A stretch of 34,234 nucleotides of DNA, from the NCBI RefSeq assembly GCF_003315795.1, contig NZ_QMEY01000046.1, forward strand, positions 1-34,234. The letters are read 5' to 3'. Every line of letters starts with the position of its first letter. Position 1 is the stretch's first letter. The notes under the pieces were generated by a model. The model searched no databases. It was not told where the DNA came from and worked only from the letters and a program-made list of their open reading frames with translations. Shown in pieces: positions 1-6,851 of this stretch. Made by a program: the position numbers and the translations under genes. The stretch comes from Spongiactinospora rosea. Its GTDB lineage: Bacteria; Actinomycetota; Actinomycetes; Streptosporangiales; Streptosporangiaceae.

Positions 1-473
1 TCCGTGTCCTGGTGTGGCCCGGCCTGGACGGGGTCCAAGGGCGGCGCGGTCTCGAACACCTCTGCCATCCACTGGAACGCGGCGTGCGCCCGGCGGATAC
101 GCGTGGCCCGCTCGTTGTCAGGGCCGATGAGTGTCAGGCCGTCGCGGGTGACGTCCAGGAACGAGGTGATCCCGGCGATCTGGCGTCGCACGACGGCCGC
201 CCAGGCGTCGTCGGCCATCCGGTAGTAGACGGTTCGCTCTCCCGGCCGGGTGCGCCAGGCCAGAAAGCCCATGCTGGACAACAGGCGCAGGTTGGAGGTG
301 AGTGAGGCGCGGCTGGCGCCGATGGCCGCGCTGATCTGCCCGGCGGACTGCTCTGGCGGATCGCAGATCATCAGCCAGCCCAGGACTCGTCCGGCGATCG
401 GCGGCACTCCGTCGCCTGCCAGGTGCATGGCGATGCGCTCTACCCACTCCAGCAGCGGTTCGTGGTCGGTCAT
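1..473 (-). CDS. GbsR/MarR-type winged-helix transcriptional regulator, 3' end cut by window edge
   Basis: The reverse-strand frame opens at the ATG at 473 and stays open to the left edge (at least 157 residues), so the C-terminus is missing. The first 80 residues have a winged-helix layout: a segment AGRVLGWLMICDPPEQSAGQ, then a likely recognition helix around SAAIGASRASLTSNLRLL, then a wing with RTRPGERTVYYR. The order 'IAGRVLGWLM, D-P-P, few-residue turn, S-R-A-S-L' is characteristic of GbsR-like MarR relatives, which usually repress a neighbouring gene. The predicted protein is soluble and cytoplasmic. It is probably autoregulated, because the DNA just upstream (about 490-535) is unusually AT-rich for this window and holds an imperfect inverted repeat. 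Its target gene is not evident in the window. Family assignment is fairly sure; the ligand is unknown. Confidence 0.8.
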   Translation of the reverse strand, partial: MTDHEPLLEWVERIAMHLAGDGVPPIAGRVLGWLMICDPPEQSAGQISAAIGASRASLTSNLRLLSSMGFLAWRTRPGERTVYYRMADDAWAAVVRRQIAGITSFLDVTRDGLTLIGPDNERATRIRRAHAAFQWMAEVFETAPPLDPVQAGPHQDT

Positions 474-490
474 GCGGCCTCCCTTCTTTC

Positions 491-535
491 TTACAGTTAT
501 TTCAGTATGAGCTAAAACTAGTGTATCGATCAAGA
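491..535. promoter_or_regulatory. AT-rich promoter/operator candidate upstream of the GbsR-like regulator
   Basis: This is a short AT-rich island in GC-rich DNA. It contains TTTCAG (500-505), six bases, then CTAAAA (512-517), an imperfect inverted repeat that fits a MarR-type dimer site. It lies 18-45 bases upstream of the regulator start. Assignment as an operator is inference from position and symmetry. Confidence 0.35.
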
Positions 536-927
536 TGGTGTGCTGGAGGAGAGCCGGGGGAGCGGCAGGCCACGCTGACACAGGCTCTCGCGCTCGCTCG
601 ATCACCGTGAGCTGATCGTGACAGGCGACCCGCCTGCCGTGCTGCCCACGATGAGCACCCAGCGGTGAGCCTGGCCTGGTTCGCTGCCGGAGCAGTCCCG
701 GAGGAATCAGGAGGAGCCCCTTTTCATCACCGGCACGGCATACCACCGCCCCCGTACAGAAAGTAGTGCTCGAACACTTTCGGTGCACATATGAGTGGAC
801 CCCGCCCTCACCGCCTGCGCCACGCCCGACGGCCTGACCGGGATCAGCGGCGTGGACACCTGGATGATCATCCGTACTTTGCCGGGATCCGGCCGATGCC
901 GACCCCCTCCCTGAAAGGAGCATCCCG
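536..927. other. Gene-poor stretch with decayed coding fragments
   Basis: No complete gene is supported here. Short GC3-rich pieces occur on the plus strand, for example a frame ending at a TGA near 668 (residues HRELIVTGDPPAVLPTMS) and one ending near 911 (residues GLTGISGVDTWMIIR). They lack starts and are broken, so they look like remnants. The stretch ends with the ribosome-binding site AAAGGAG (914-920) of the next gene. Confidence 0.4.
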
Positions 928-1331
928 GTGCCGCGGCTCTTCCGCGCGTTCGCCGTCCCGCTCGGCCTCGTCCTGGCGGTGGCCCTGTACCCGCCGGCCC
1001 CGGCGCAGGCCGCCATCCTGGACGTCGTCTGCACCCCGCCCAGCAGCGACCTGGTACCTACCGCCCGCCGCTGACCGTGACCGCGCAGGACGTCTCCATC
1101 GACGCCACCACCCACTACGGTCCCTGCGCCTCGGCCGGTGTCCCCGGCCTCACCTCCGGATCACGTACCTTCCAGGGCAGCGGAAGCCGCTCGTGTCTGA
1201 GCCTGCTCTCCTCCGGTACCGAGACCTTCACCATCACCTGGAACACCGGTCAGACCAGCACCGTCTCGGTCGCCAAGCTCGTCACCATCGTCGGCGCCAC
1301 TCTGGTGGTGTGGCCGCCTCTCTTTCGGTGA
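928..1331 (+). pseudogene. Secreted protein gene, frameshifted and 3'-truncated
   Basis: A GTG at 928 follows AAAGGAG with 7 bases of spacing and opens a classic signal peptide (basic PRLFR, hydrophobic core, cleavage near APAQA-A). After the mature start AILDVVCTPPSS the frame runs into a TGA at 1072-1074. The continuation is in another frame from about 1041 (GTYRPPLTVTAQDVSID, then CASAGVPGLTSGSRTF and TFTITWNTGQTSTV). The two frames join naturally, so one indel near 1041-1050 broke the gene. The protein also stops after IVGATLVV with an unrelated tail, close to the IS21 remnant that begins around 1330-1368, suggesting the 3' part was lost with that insertion. I recall similar short secreted actinomycete proteins of about 150 residues with unknown function. 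A sequencing error could explain the frameshift but not the lost 3' end. Confidence 0.7.
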
Positions 1332-1353
1332 GAACCTGTAACGGCAGTTCGGC

Positions 1354-1918
1354 TCAGTGATGACCAAGCTCCATGTATCCGAGCTCATCGATACAAAGCA
1401 GATCGACGCGGCCGTAGCGGGCGATGGTCTTGGTCAGCACCTTCTCATCGGCGGCCTCGACCGGTTCGTTGACCAGCTTGGCGGCCAGGGTGCACTTGAC
1501 CGTGATCCCGGCTGGCGCGGCCTCGATGCCCAGCGCGACGAGCATGTGCGACTTGGCCGTCCCTGAGTCGCCGATCAGACACAGCGGCAGGTGCTTACGC
1601 ACCCAGTCGCAGGTCGCAGCGTATGGATGACGGCCGGGGCGACGTTGGGATCGGCGTCGAATCGAACTCGCGCAGTGACTTCTGCCTCGGAAAGTGCGCC
1701 GCCTTGATTCGCCGTTCCGACGCTTTGTGGGCCCCGTAATCAGATTCGGCCATCAGCAACTCGGCCAGGAAGCCGAGGTGGCTCATCTGATCGCGCGGGG
1801 CGGCGGCCAACTCGACGAACTGGGAGCGGATGGTCGGCAGCCGCAACCGCTGGCAGGCCTGGCAGATCGAGGCTTCGGCCGCTTCCTCGGTCAGGGCGCG
1901 GCGGTGAAAGGTGGTCAT
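1354..1918 (-). pseudogene. istB: IS21-family istB ATPase remnant (frameshifted, C-terminally truncated)
   Basis: The reverse-strand ATG at 1918 begins an IstB N-terminal helper domain (SICQACQRLRLPTIRSQF, then LGFLAELLMAE and RRIKAAHFPRQKSLREFD). Near 1640-1660 the frame shifts. The next frame carries the AAA+ core with Walker A GDSGTAKS and Walker B LLCIDELGY. Walker A normally reads GDSGTGKS, so one Gly is replaced by Ala. The protein ends right after GYMEL with GHH and a stop, where family members run about 80 residues further. IstB is the ATPase helper of the IstA transposase. With a frameshift, an altered P-loop and a missing C-terminus this copy cannot work. It sits back to back with the broken secreted gene at 928-1331. 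Confidence 0.85.
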
Positions 1919-1995
1919 GGCAGCTCTCCCTCGGATGCGGGCCGGCCGCCCGGGCGGCGGCGCGGCAACTGGTCATAAAGGTCGCAGCGTCCTTG
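1915..1995 (-). pseudogene. istA: Short 3' remnant of istA (IS21 transposase)
   Basis: In reverse-strand frame the residues CDLYDQLPRRRPGGRPASEGELP lead to a TGA that overlaps the istB ATG as ATGA. This is the usual istA-istB coupling of IS21 elements. Only about 25 codons remain before the DNA becomes the VOC gene 3' end (stop at 1998-2000). The rest of istA and its terminal repeat are gone. The call rests on position and overlap more than on motif content. Confidence 0.35.
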
Positions 1996-1997
1996 AG

Positions 1998-2381
1998 CTA
2001 GTCCGCGGGTGTGACCCAGTCCACGAGCTGGATCACTACGCCGTTGGGGTCCGTGACCTGGAACAGTCGCTCCCCCCATGGGTCCACGCGCAGCGGCATG
2101 GTGATGGCCACGCCGGCGGCGGTCAGCCGTTCGTGCTCGGCGGGCACGTCGCCCACGGTGAACGCGAGGATGACGCCGCCGGCGCGCCGGTCCCGGTGCT
2201 CCTGCGGCAGGACTTCGGTCCCACGGCGCAGGAAGACCACCTCGGGGGCGTCCTCGTGGATTAGCTTGGCGAAGCCGTCGGCCGCGGCGACCTCGCGGAA
2301 GCCGAAGTGGCCCCTCAGGAAGCCGGACGAGGCGGGCACGTCGTCCACCGTGAGCGCGATCGTGGTGGCAGAAATCCGCAT
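1998..2381 (-). CDS. VOC (glyoxalase/bleomycin-resistance fold) family protein
   Basis: This 127-residue protein starts at the ATG at 2381 behind AAGGAG. It has the paired beta-alpha-beta-beta-beta layout of vicinal-oxygen-chelate proteins: module one runs from TTIALTVDDVPASSGFLRGHFGF to VFLRRG, module two from VILAFTVGDVPAEHERL to the characteristic end DPWGERLFQVTDPNGVVIQLVDW. The late Glu in WGERLF is a typical metal ligand position. Members include dioxygenases, glyoxalases and drug-binding resistance proteins, so the substrate cannot be inferred. It is monocistronic, with an IS21 remnant immediately downstream. A 14-bp perfect inverted repeat ends at its ribosome-binding site, so expression is probably repressor-controlled. 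Confidence 0.85.
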   Translation of the reverse strand: MRISATTIALTVDDVPASSGFLRGHFGFREVAAADGFAKLIHEDAPEVVFLRRGTEVLPQEHRDRRAGGVILAFTVGDVPAEHERLTAAGVAITMPLRVDPWGERLFQVTDPNGVVIQLVDWVTPAD

Positions 2382-2386
2382 GTCAC

Positions 2387-2417
2387 TCCTTACTCTCTAC
2401 GCTGTAGAGAGTAAGGA
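2387..2417. promoter_or_regulatory. Perfect 14-bp inverted repeat over the ribosome-binding site of the VOC gene
   Basis: TCCTTACTCTCTAC (2387-2400), spacer GCT, then GTAGAGAGTAAGGA (2404-2417) form a fully matched dyad. The left arm contains the AAGGA ribosome-binding sequence of the reverse-strand VOC gene, whose ATG begins at 2381. It could be an operator for a dimeric repressor (TetR-like spacing) or an RNA hairpin hiding the ribosome-binding site. The symmetry is directly visible; the function is inferred. No regulator gene adjoins it. Confidence 0.75.
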
Positions 2418-2608
2418 TGGTGAGGCCGGTTTCATTCCCGGGATGCGCTCCCGCTTGAGGGAACGCGTGCTCCCGGGGCACCCGCCTCGATGGCGTCCAC
2501 CGTCAAGGGGTGGATGCGCGAGTACGTGATTTCCCGGATATCCGAAGAGCGCCAGCGAGTAACATTATGAAGTCGATCGACTACAATGTGCACTCGAAGG
2601 GGGTCCTG

Positions 2609-2947
2609 ATGGGCAGGCGTATAGCGTACGGAGAGCAGGCGTTCAGGAGGGCGATGCTGGCCATAGCGATCATGATCGTCGGCACGGCGGCGACCATGAC
2701 AACGGCCACCGTGGCGGAGGCGCGGAGTTTCGCCGTGGTACGCGCGGTCGCGTGCTTCACCACGACCCACACCGTCCCTGTCTACGAGACGATCAATGGC
2801 AGGATCGTCCACTGGGCGGGGAAGGGGCAGGGGATCAACGTCACCCTCCGCAACGGCCCCTGGCGATTCGGCTCTCTGTGGGGTACCGGACATGGATGGA
2901 TCCACTCCCACTATCTGCGAAAAGCGGACGGCTCGCCATGCCTCTGA
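2609..2947 (+). CDS. Small secreted protein, possibly SH3-like
   Basis: This gene encodes 112 residues. I chose the ATG at 2609 because AAGGGGG lies just upstream and because an Arg-rich start (MGRRIAYGEQAFRR) followed by a hydrophobic core (AMLAIAIMIVGTAATM) and VAEARS makes a good signal peptide. The mature part has two Cys (one in VACFTTT, one near the C-terminus in SPCL) that could pair. The pattern 'T-HTVPVYETINGRIVHW, G-INVTLRNGPW, G-GHGWIHSHYL' resembles bacterial SH3-like domains, where a final 'GWIHSHYL' is common. Such domains bind peptide or cell-wall material, but no function can be assigned. It stands alone. Confidence 0.7.
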   Translation: MGRRIAYGEQAFRRAMLAIAIMIVGTAATMTTATVAEARSFAVVRAVACFTTTHTVPVYETINGRIVHWAGKGQGINVTLRNGPWRFGSLWGTGHGWIHSHYLRKADGSPCL

Positions 2948-3268
2948 CCCGCACTCCTCGAGTAGCGAGATCGGCGGTGTGCGCGGCGGAGCCGGGCGGT
3001 GGTGCTGATCTTGCGGTCAGGAAGTGCGGCTGGAGCGGGTGACCTTGCCCGGAGTGCGGCGCATTCACCGCCCACCAGCGGAGCCCTGGCCGGGGCACGT
3101 GCGCGTCCGCAGTACGGGTGGATGTACGTGGAATCCACGATAGCGGCATTGCAACTCAGTGTGACAGCTTCATTGCACAACGTTACGGAGTGACGGCTTG
3201 CCCACGCCGCCGTCCTACGTGACCACGACTTCGCACAGCTCGCTGTGCCGCACCAGGAAGGCGCACAA
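2948..3268. other. Intergenic region between two secreted-protein genes
   Basis: About 320 bases without a supported gene. The last part (3160-3190) is relatively AT-rich and may hold the promoter of the next gene. I see no strong hairpin, repeat or RNA gene. Confidence 0.5.
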
Positions 3269-3727
3269 ATGCATGCTCGTCACGGAAGAACTCTCGCCTG
3301 TGCCGCGATGACCACCATCGGACTCCTCGCCGTCCCCTACGGCTCCACCCACGCAGTCGCGGATCAAGCCACGTGTGCCGCGTGGAACTGGCCCAATCCC
3401 GACGCCCGATACGTCGGACGGGCCGCTGCCGTCGGCATGGACGGCGAAGGCGGCGGAGAGGTCATCCTCGAAAAGGGAAAGCGTCGATCCGATGGAAGAA
3501 ATGTCGTCTGGGGGCACTTCCCGCCGAACGGCGTCGGGCACAGGGATGTGTGGATGGATGTCAGTTTCAACGGCGGTGCCACCTGGATCCAGTGTGGTCC
3601 CTTCGGCGGCGCGGGGTCGGAGAATCTGGACACGAAGTTCCATGTGACCAGCCCCAGCCCGAGCTGGAAGATGCGCGCCTGCGGGAAGAACGCGCGCCAC
3701 AGGCTTCGCTGCACCGCCTGGTACTGA
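3269..3727 (+). CDS. Secreted protein of unknown function
   Basis: This gene encodes 152 residues. The ATG at 3269 is preceded by AGGAAG at good spacing; the in-frame ATG eight codons earlier has none. A signal peptide is clear: basic HARHGR, hydrophobic LACAAMTTIGLLAVPYG, cleavage near HAVAD. The mature part has four Cys (ATCAAW, WIQCGPF, RACGKN, LRCTAW) that could form two disulfides, plus many aromatic and Gly residues (GHFPPNGVGHRDVWMDVSF). It resembles small secreted actinomycete proteins without a known role. It is followed by a perfect 11-bp hairpin, so it is probably a single transcription unit. Confidence 0.75.
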   Translation: MHARHGRTLACAAMTTIGLLAVPYGSTHAVADQATCAAWNWPNPDARYVGRAAAVGMDGEGGGEVILEKGKRRSDGRNVVWGHFPPNGVGHRDVWMDVSFNGGATWIQCGPFGGAGSENLDTKFHVTSPSPSWKMRACGKNARHRLRCTAWY

Positions 3728-3813
3728 CAGGGGGCGCGCTGGGAATGGCCGGATGCCGACGGCGGGCATGAATAGCGGCCTCACCGCCCTTCGCCCACCC
3801 AGCCGCAAGCAAC

Positions 3814-3844
3814 GGAACCCTCTGGACCGACATCAGAGGGTTCC
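3814..3844. terminator. Perfect 11-bp stem-loop, probable terminator
   Basis: GGAACCCTCTG (3814-3824) pairs with CAGAGGGTTCC (3834-3844) across a 9-base loop. It lies about 90 bases after the secreted-protein stop and before the TPR-like gene. There is no T-run, which is common for actinobacterial terminators. Confidence 0.6.
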
Positions 3845-3877
3845 ATCCAAGAGGCGCGGCAGGACTACGATCGCGCG

Positions 3878-4339
3878 GTGGCGGAGGGCATTCCCGACGC
3901 GAACGTGGAAAGGGCGCTCTTCCTGAGCGATGACGGCGCGCCGCCTGAGGAGGTCGAGGCCGGGTTGCGCCGCGCCGTCGAACTCGACGACGACGGGGCG
4001 CTGTACTACTACGCCGGTTTCCTGGCCGGTCAGGGTCGGGAGGAGGAGGCATTGGCCTGTTTCCACCGGGCCGCCGAGGCCGGATCGGACGCCGCCTATG
4101 AGGACTCGCCGAGATCTATCTGCGGTGGGGCGACCTCGCCGCCGCCGAGGACAACTTCCGTAAGAGCATCGAGGAGGGCTGGGTCAGCGCCGTGCTCGGC
4201 TACGCCCGCCTGCTCCGCCAGGAGGGCAGCGACGCCGAGGTGGCCGCGTTGGCACCGGTGGCCCCGGGACTCGGAGGAGCTCGGGGAGCTGACTGAGGAG
4301 GCGCGAGCGCCAACAGCGGTCAGGGCGTTCGCGCCCTGA
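3878..4339 (+). pseudogene. TPR/Sel1-like repeat protein with two compensating frameshifts
   Basis: The frame from GTG 3878 begins with good helical-repeat sequence (EEVEAGLRRAVELDDDGALYYY, GREEEALACFHRAAEAGSDAAYED). At about 4105 the natural reading moves to another frame (LAEIYLRWGDLAAAEDNFRKS, then GWVSAVLGYARLLRQEG). Near 4255 it returns to the first frame (DSEELGELTEEARAP) and ends at 4339. An original one-base loss (GAC-CTC reduced to GACTC) and a later one-base gain explain this. As written, about 50 codons in the middle encode low-complexity Ser/Arg/Pro-rich sequence, so a repeat is destroyed while the ends are kept. The GTG start has no clear ribosome-binding site. Such repeats mediate protein contacts; the role is unknown. 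Paired sequencing errors are the alternative. Confidence 0.6.
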
Positions 4340-4342
4340 CCG
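4317..4342. terminator. Strong 11-bp stem with TTCG loop, probable bidirectional terminator
   Basis: CGGTCAGGGCG (4317-4327), TTCG, CGCCCTGACCG (4332-4342) are perfectly matched. The stem includes the stop codon of the TPR-like gene and lies between it and the converging chorismate mutase gene, so it can serve both. Confidence 0.75.
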
Positions 4343-4409
4343 TGCCGCTAGCGAGGAGGCACACCGGAATCGTGGTCGCCACCGCGCGGCCCCACGTACC
4401 ACAGTCCGC

Positions 4410-4946
4410 TCAGGAACAGACCGCCCGCATCGCCCGTGCAAGCGCGTCTTCATGCACTTCGTCCAGGTGGTGCACCACGGCCGCGGACCGTTCCGCCAGC
4501 TTCGCCTGTACCTCGCAGCTCACCACGGAACGACGCAGCTGTTCGGTCTCCTTCAAGTCCACCAGAATTTCCGTGGTGAGCCCGTCGAGTCGCCGCCGAA
4601 CGTCGGTGAGGAGGTCGGGCCGCTCATCAGGTACCTCGTCCGGATGCCGCGTCCACCGCACGTACAACCCACGCTGAACGGCCTTGTTCGCCTCGATCTG
4701 TGCCCGGAAGAACCGTACCGCGGACTCTGGATCGAGCCCCATCGCCACCGAACGCGTCCGTACGTCTTCCAGAACCTGTCGCTCACGCACGGGATCGTCG
4801 ATCGGCCGCGGCGTCCCGAACTTCGCAGCCGCCACCAGATCCCCGGCCCGTATCCGTCGCACCATCAGGTCCGTCAGCTCGCCCAGTGGTCCCATCGAGC
4901 CGCCCGGCATCAGCGCCAGCGTGAGGGCCAATGCCATTATCCGCAT
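4410..4946 (-). CDS. Secreted chorismate mutase, AroQ-gamma class
   Basis: This 178-residue protein should convert chorismate to prephenate outside the cytoplasmic membrane. A short signal-like start (MRIMALALTLALMPGG) precedes an all-helical domain. By remembered alignment to the secreted Mycobacterium tuberculosis enzyme, the active-site set is kept: R31 and K42 in RIRAGDLVAAAKF, D51 and R54 in PIDDPVRER, and the late helix FFRAQIEANKAVQ. Two Cys (C144 in VVSCEVQ and C177 near the end) match the disulfide of that enzyme. Exported chorismate mutases are known in mycobacteria and some pathogens; their purpose is unclear. The gene is alone on the reverse strand and no strong ribosome-binding site precedes ATG 4946, so the exact start is less sure than the family. 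Confidence 0.88.
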   Translation of the reverse strand: MRIMALALTLALMPGGSMGPLGELTDLMVRRIRAGDLVAAAKFGTPRPIDDPVRERQVLEDVRTRSVAMGLDPESAVRFFRAQIEANKAVQRGLYVRWTRHPDEVPDERPDLLTDVRRRLDGLTTEILVDLKETEQLRRSVVSCEVQAKLAERSAAVVHHLDEVHEDALARAMRAVCS

Positions 4947-5008
4947 GGCTGTCGATGGTAGGCCTGCTCAAGCCCCTCCCGGGCTCCACGCGCCGGCCGG
5001 AGCTGTCC

Positions 5009-5083
5009 ATGAAATGGATCCGCCTCGCCGCCATTCGCCTGTTGATGCGCGGCCGCGAGGTCGGGCGGGCCGCCCGGCTGTGA
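5009..5083 (+). CDS. Possible 24-residue basic peptide
   Basis: ATG 5009 is preceded by GGAG (4999-5002) at ideal spacing and opens a short frame, MKWIRLAAIRLLMRGREVGR and a few more residues, to TGA 5081-5083. The peptide would be a basic amphipathic or membrane-associated helix. It is supported only by the ribosome-binding site and GC3-rich codons. Confidence 0.3.
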   Translation: MKWIRLAAIRLLMRGREVGRAARL

Positions 5084-5184
5084 CACAACCATGACACGGC
5101 GCGAACGAAGTGGGGACGCGGCCGGACGACAGTGAACGAGGCCGACCGGCGGGCGAGTTACGAAGCGGCTGAGAAGCAACCTGG

Positions 5185-5322
5185 ATGCCCGCATCGGGAC
5201 GACGCCATACAGCCTGGCGCCACGGCGTCGCCCTCATCGACCGGGACAACACGAAGCGGCCGGAGCCGCTGCGACAGAACGTTACGACGAAGGCGATTGT
5301 GAAAAGGAGCGGGCATGGCTGA
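5185..5322 (+). CDS. Possible 45-residue leader peptide overlapping the TPR/retropepsin gene
   Basis: ATG 5185 opens a frame (AWRHGVALIDRDNTKRPEPL, then QNVTTKAIVKRSGHG) that ends at TGA 5320-5322, eight bases inside the next gene (ATG 5315). Most codons end in G or C. The overlap would allow translational coupling, but there is no good ribosome-binding site and I do not recognise the peptide. It could equally be a gene remnant. Confidence 0.25.
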   Translation: MPASGRRHTAWRHGVALIDRDNTKRPEPLRQNVTTKAIVKRSGHG

Positions 5323-6628
5323 GGACGGAAAATGGGAACGGCGTTCGCTGTTTCGGGGCGCCGCCGTGGTGGTCGGCGCCGCCGCGACCGCGCCCCTGCT
5401 GGGCAGGACGGCCACGGCGCTGGCCGGCAGCGATGACGCTGACGCGCTGTTCACGGCCGGCGATTTCGAGCGGGCCGCCCGCGCGTACGAGGAGATCCTG
5501 AAAAGCGACTCTACGAACCTGCGCGCGGCCCGCCAGCGCGGCTATGTCGGGCTGTTGTCCAATCGGTTCGCCGACGCCGGGAAATATCTCAAGATGGCCT
5601 TTGGCCTGGCGCCTGAGGATAAGGAGACCAACACGCTTCTGGGCGATTGCTACATCCGGCAGGACAAACTCGCCCTCTCCGTGCCGCATTGGCAGGCGGC
5701 GGGCGAGGACAACTACGCCAAGTGGTTCGCGGCGGTCAGCGGTGAGCCATATCAGATCCATGGTGACTTCGCGCGGGTGGAATGGAAGCAGGTGGATCCG
5801 AAGCCGCTTATCGAGGCCTCGCTGAACGGCGGGCCGGCGAAACGCTTCACCTTCTACACCGGCGCCCCGAACCTGGGTCTGCGCGCGTCGGTGGCCAAGG
5901 AGGCCGGGGTGAACCCCGTCGTCAGCGAAAAGACAGAGTTCGAGGGCATCACCATATGGCTGCACTACGGAGTGCTGGACTCCTTCAAGCTGGGCGGTAT
6001 CGAACTGCGCAACGTTCCGGTCGGCTGGTGGACGACGGAGTCGGGCGGAGATGTCAGCACCGACAATGATGGAATGATTGGTATGTGGGTCTTCTACCAC
6101 TTGTTGACCACCTTTGACTACGCGGGCCGGTCGCTGATTCTTCGTCGCCGGACGCCCGAGGTGGCCAGAAAGGTACGGGCCGACGCCATACGGGCGGGTG
6201 TCAAGCCACTGCCGCTGTGGCTGGCCCGTGACCACAACATGCACAGCCTGGGCAGCATCGCCGGCTCCGGCCCGCGAGTGGTGGGCGTGAACTTCGGCGG
6301 AATCGGCGAGACCGCGGCGGGCCTCCTGGGGGAAACGGCCAAGCAGTTGCAGGTCCGCACCGACTACGACCGCCCGATCGAGACATTCGCCCACAGCCAC
6401 CCGACCGTCACCTACCCCTGCTACCCCAAGGAGATCCGCCTCGGCGACGCCGTCGCCAAGGAGGTCTACTGCGAAACGGACCCCAGCCACCCGATCAACG
6501 TGCCCTGGCCCCACGGCACAGGGATCGACACGATCGGTCACTTCCCCCACAGCTTCTTCAAGCCCTACAACGCCACCGTGGACTTCACCGACATGAGCCT
6601 CTACATCGCCCGCGGCAAGGCCGCCTGA
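5315..6628 (+). CDS. Tat-exported TPR plus retropepsin-like protein, expected catalytic Asp replaced by Tyr
   Basis: This 437-residue protein starts at ATG 5315 behind GAAAAGGAG. The N-terminus is a twin-arginine signal (ERRSLFRG, hydrophobic AAVVVGAAATAPLLG, cleavage near ALAG). Residues about 40-145 form tetratricopeptide-type helices (FTAGDFERAARAYEEIL, RFADAGKYLKMAFGLAP). From about 175 onward a pepsin/retropepsin-like fold follows, with FTFYTGAPNLGLRASVAKEAG in the place of the usual hydrophobic-D-T-G-A motif, then GVLDSFKLGGIELRNVPVGW and MIGMWVFYHLLTTFDYAGRSL. The position that should be Asp is Tyr181 (codon TAC at 5855-5857). A GAC codon is one base away. The protein is probably a secreted or cell-surface protein that has lost protease activity. 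It is monocistronic or coupled to a small upstream frame. Confidence 0.75.
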   Translation: MAEDGKWERRSLFRGAAVVVGAAATAPLLGRTATALAGSDDADALFTAGDFERAARAYEEILKSDSTNLRAARQRGYVGLLSNRFADAGKYLKMAFGLAPEDKETNTLLGDCYIRQDKLALSVPHWQAAGEDNYAKWFAAVSGEPYQIHGDFARVEWKQVDPKPLIEASLNGGPAKRFTFYTGAPNLGLRASVAKEAGVNPVVSEKTEFEGITIWLHYGVLDSFKLGGIELRNVPVGWWTTESGGDVSTDNDGMIGMWVFYHLLTTFDYAGRSLILRRRTPEVARKVRADAIRAGVKPLPLWLARDHNMHSLGSIAGSGPRVVGVNFGGIGETAAGLLGETAKQLQVRTDYDRPIETFAHSHPTVTYPCYPKEIRLGDAVAKEVYCETDPSHPINVPWPHGTGIDTIGHFPHSFFKPYNATVDFTDMSLYIARGKAA

Positions 6629-6734
6629 TCACCGCGACCGCGCGGGCGTCCTGGTGTCATCCGACTGAAATCCGTCGGCAATATTCAACGAGAGATTCGA
6701 GGAATCTCCTTCGCGGCCTTGGCCCACACGAAGG

Positions 6735-6763
6735 GTCACACATGTGACGTCGCACAGTATACT
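6735..6763 (+). promoter_or_regulatory. Promoter with palindromic -35 region for the asparagine-synthetase-like gene
   Basis: GTCACACATGTGAC (6735-6748) has 6-base matched arms (GTCACA/TGTGAC) and overlaps a -35-like GTCACA. A -10-like TATACT lies at 6758-6763 with a 17-base spacer. It is about 90 bases upstream of the ATG at 6852. The symmetry suggests a repressor or activator site on the promoter. Motifs are visible; activity is inferred. Confidence 0.5.
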
Positions 6764-6851
6764 TTGATCACCACGACCCCTCTCATAGGGGCGTGCGCTT
6801 ATTCGCTGCTCCACGGCAACTGGGGGAGAGCAGATACCGCTCCTGATTGGA

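Noticed and set aside
2510..2608. Upstream in-frame start for the small secreted protein
   Set aside because: It would put 33 residues before the signal peptide; the ATG at 2609 has the ribosome-binding site.
6777..6791. Small CCCC/GGGG hairpin in the leader of the asparagine-synthetase-like gene
   Set aside because: Only four base pairs; too weak to call a regulatory structure.
6629..6851. Possible lasso-peptide precursor upstream of the asparagine-synthetase-like gene
   Set aside because: No short frame with a Thr-containing leader and Gly/Cys/Ser-started core with an acidic residue at position 7-9 was found, and no RRE or leader protease gene is nearby.
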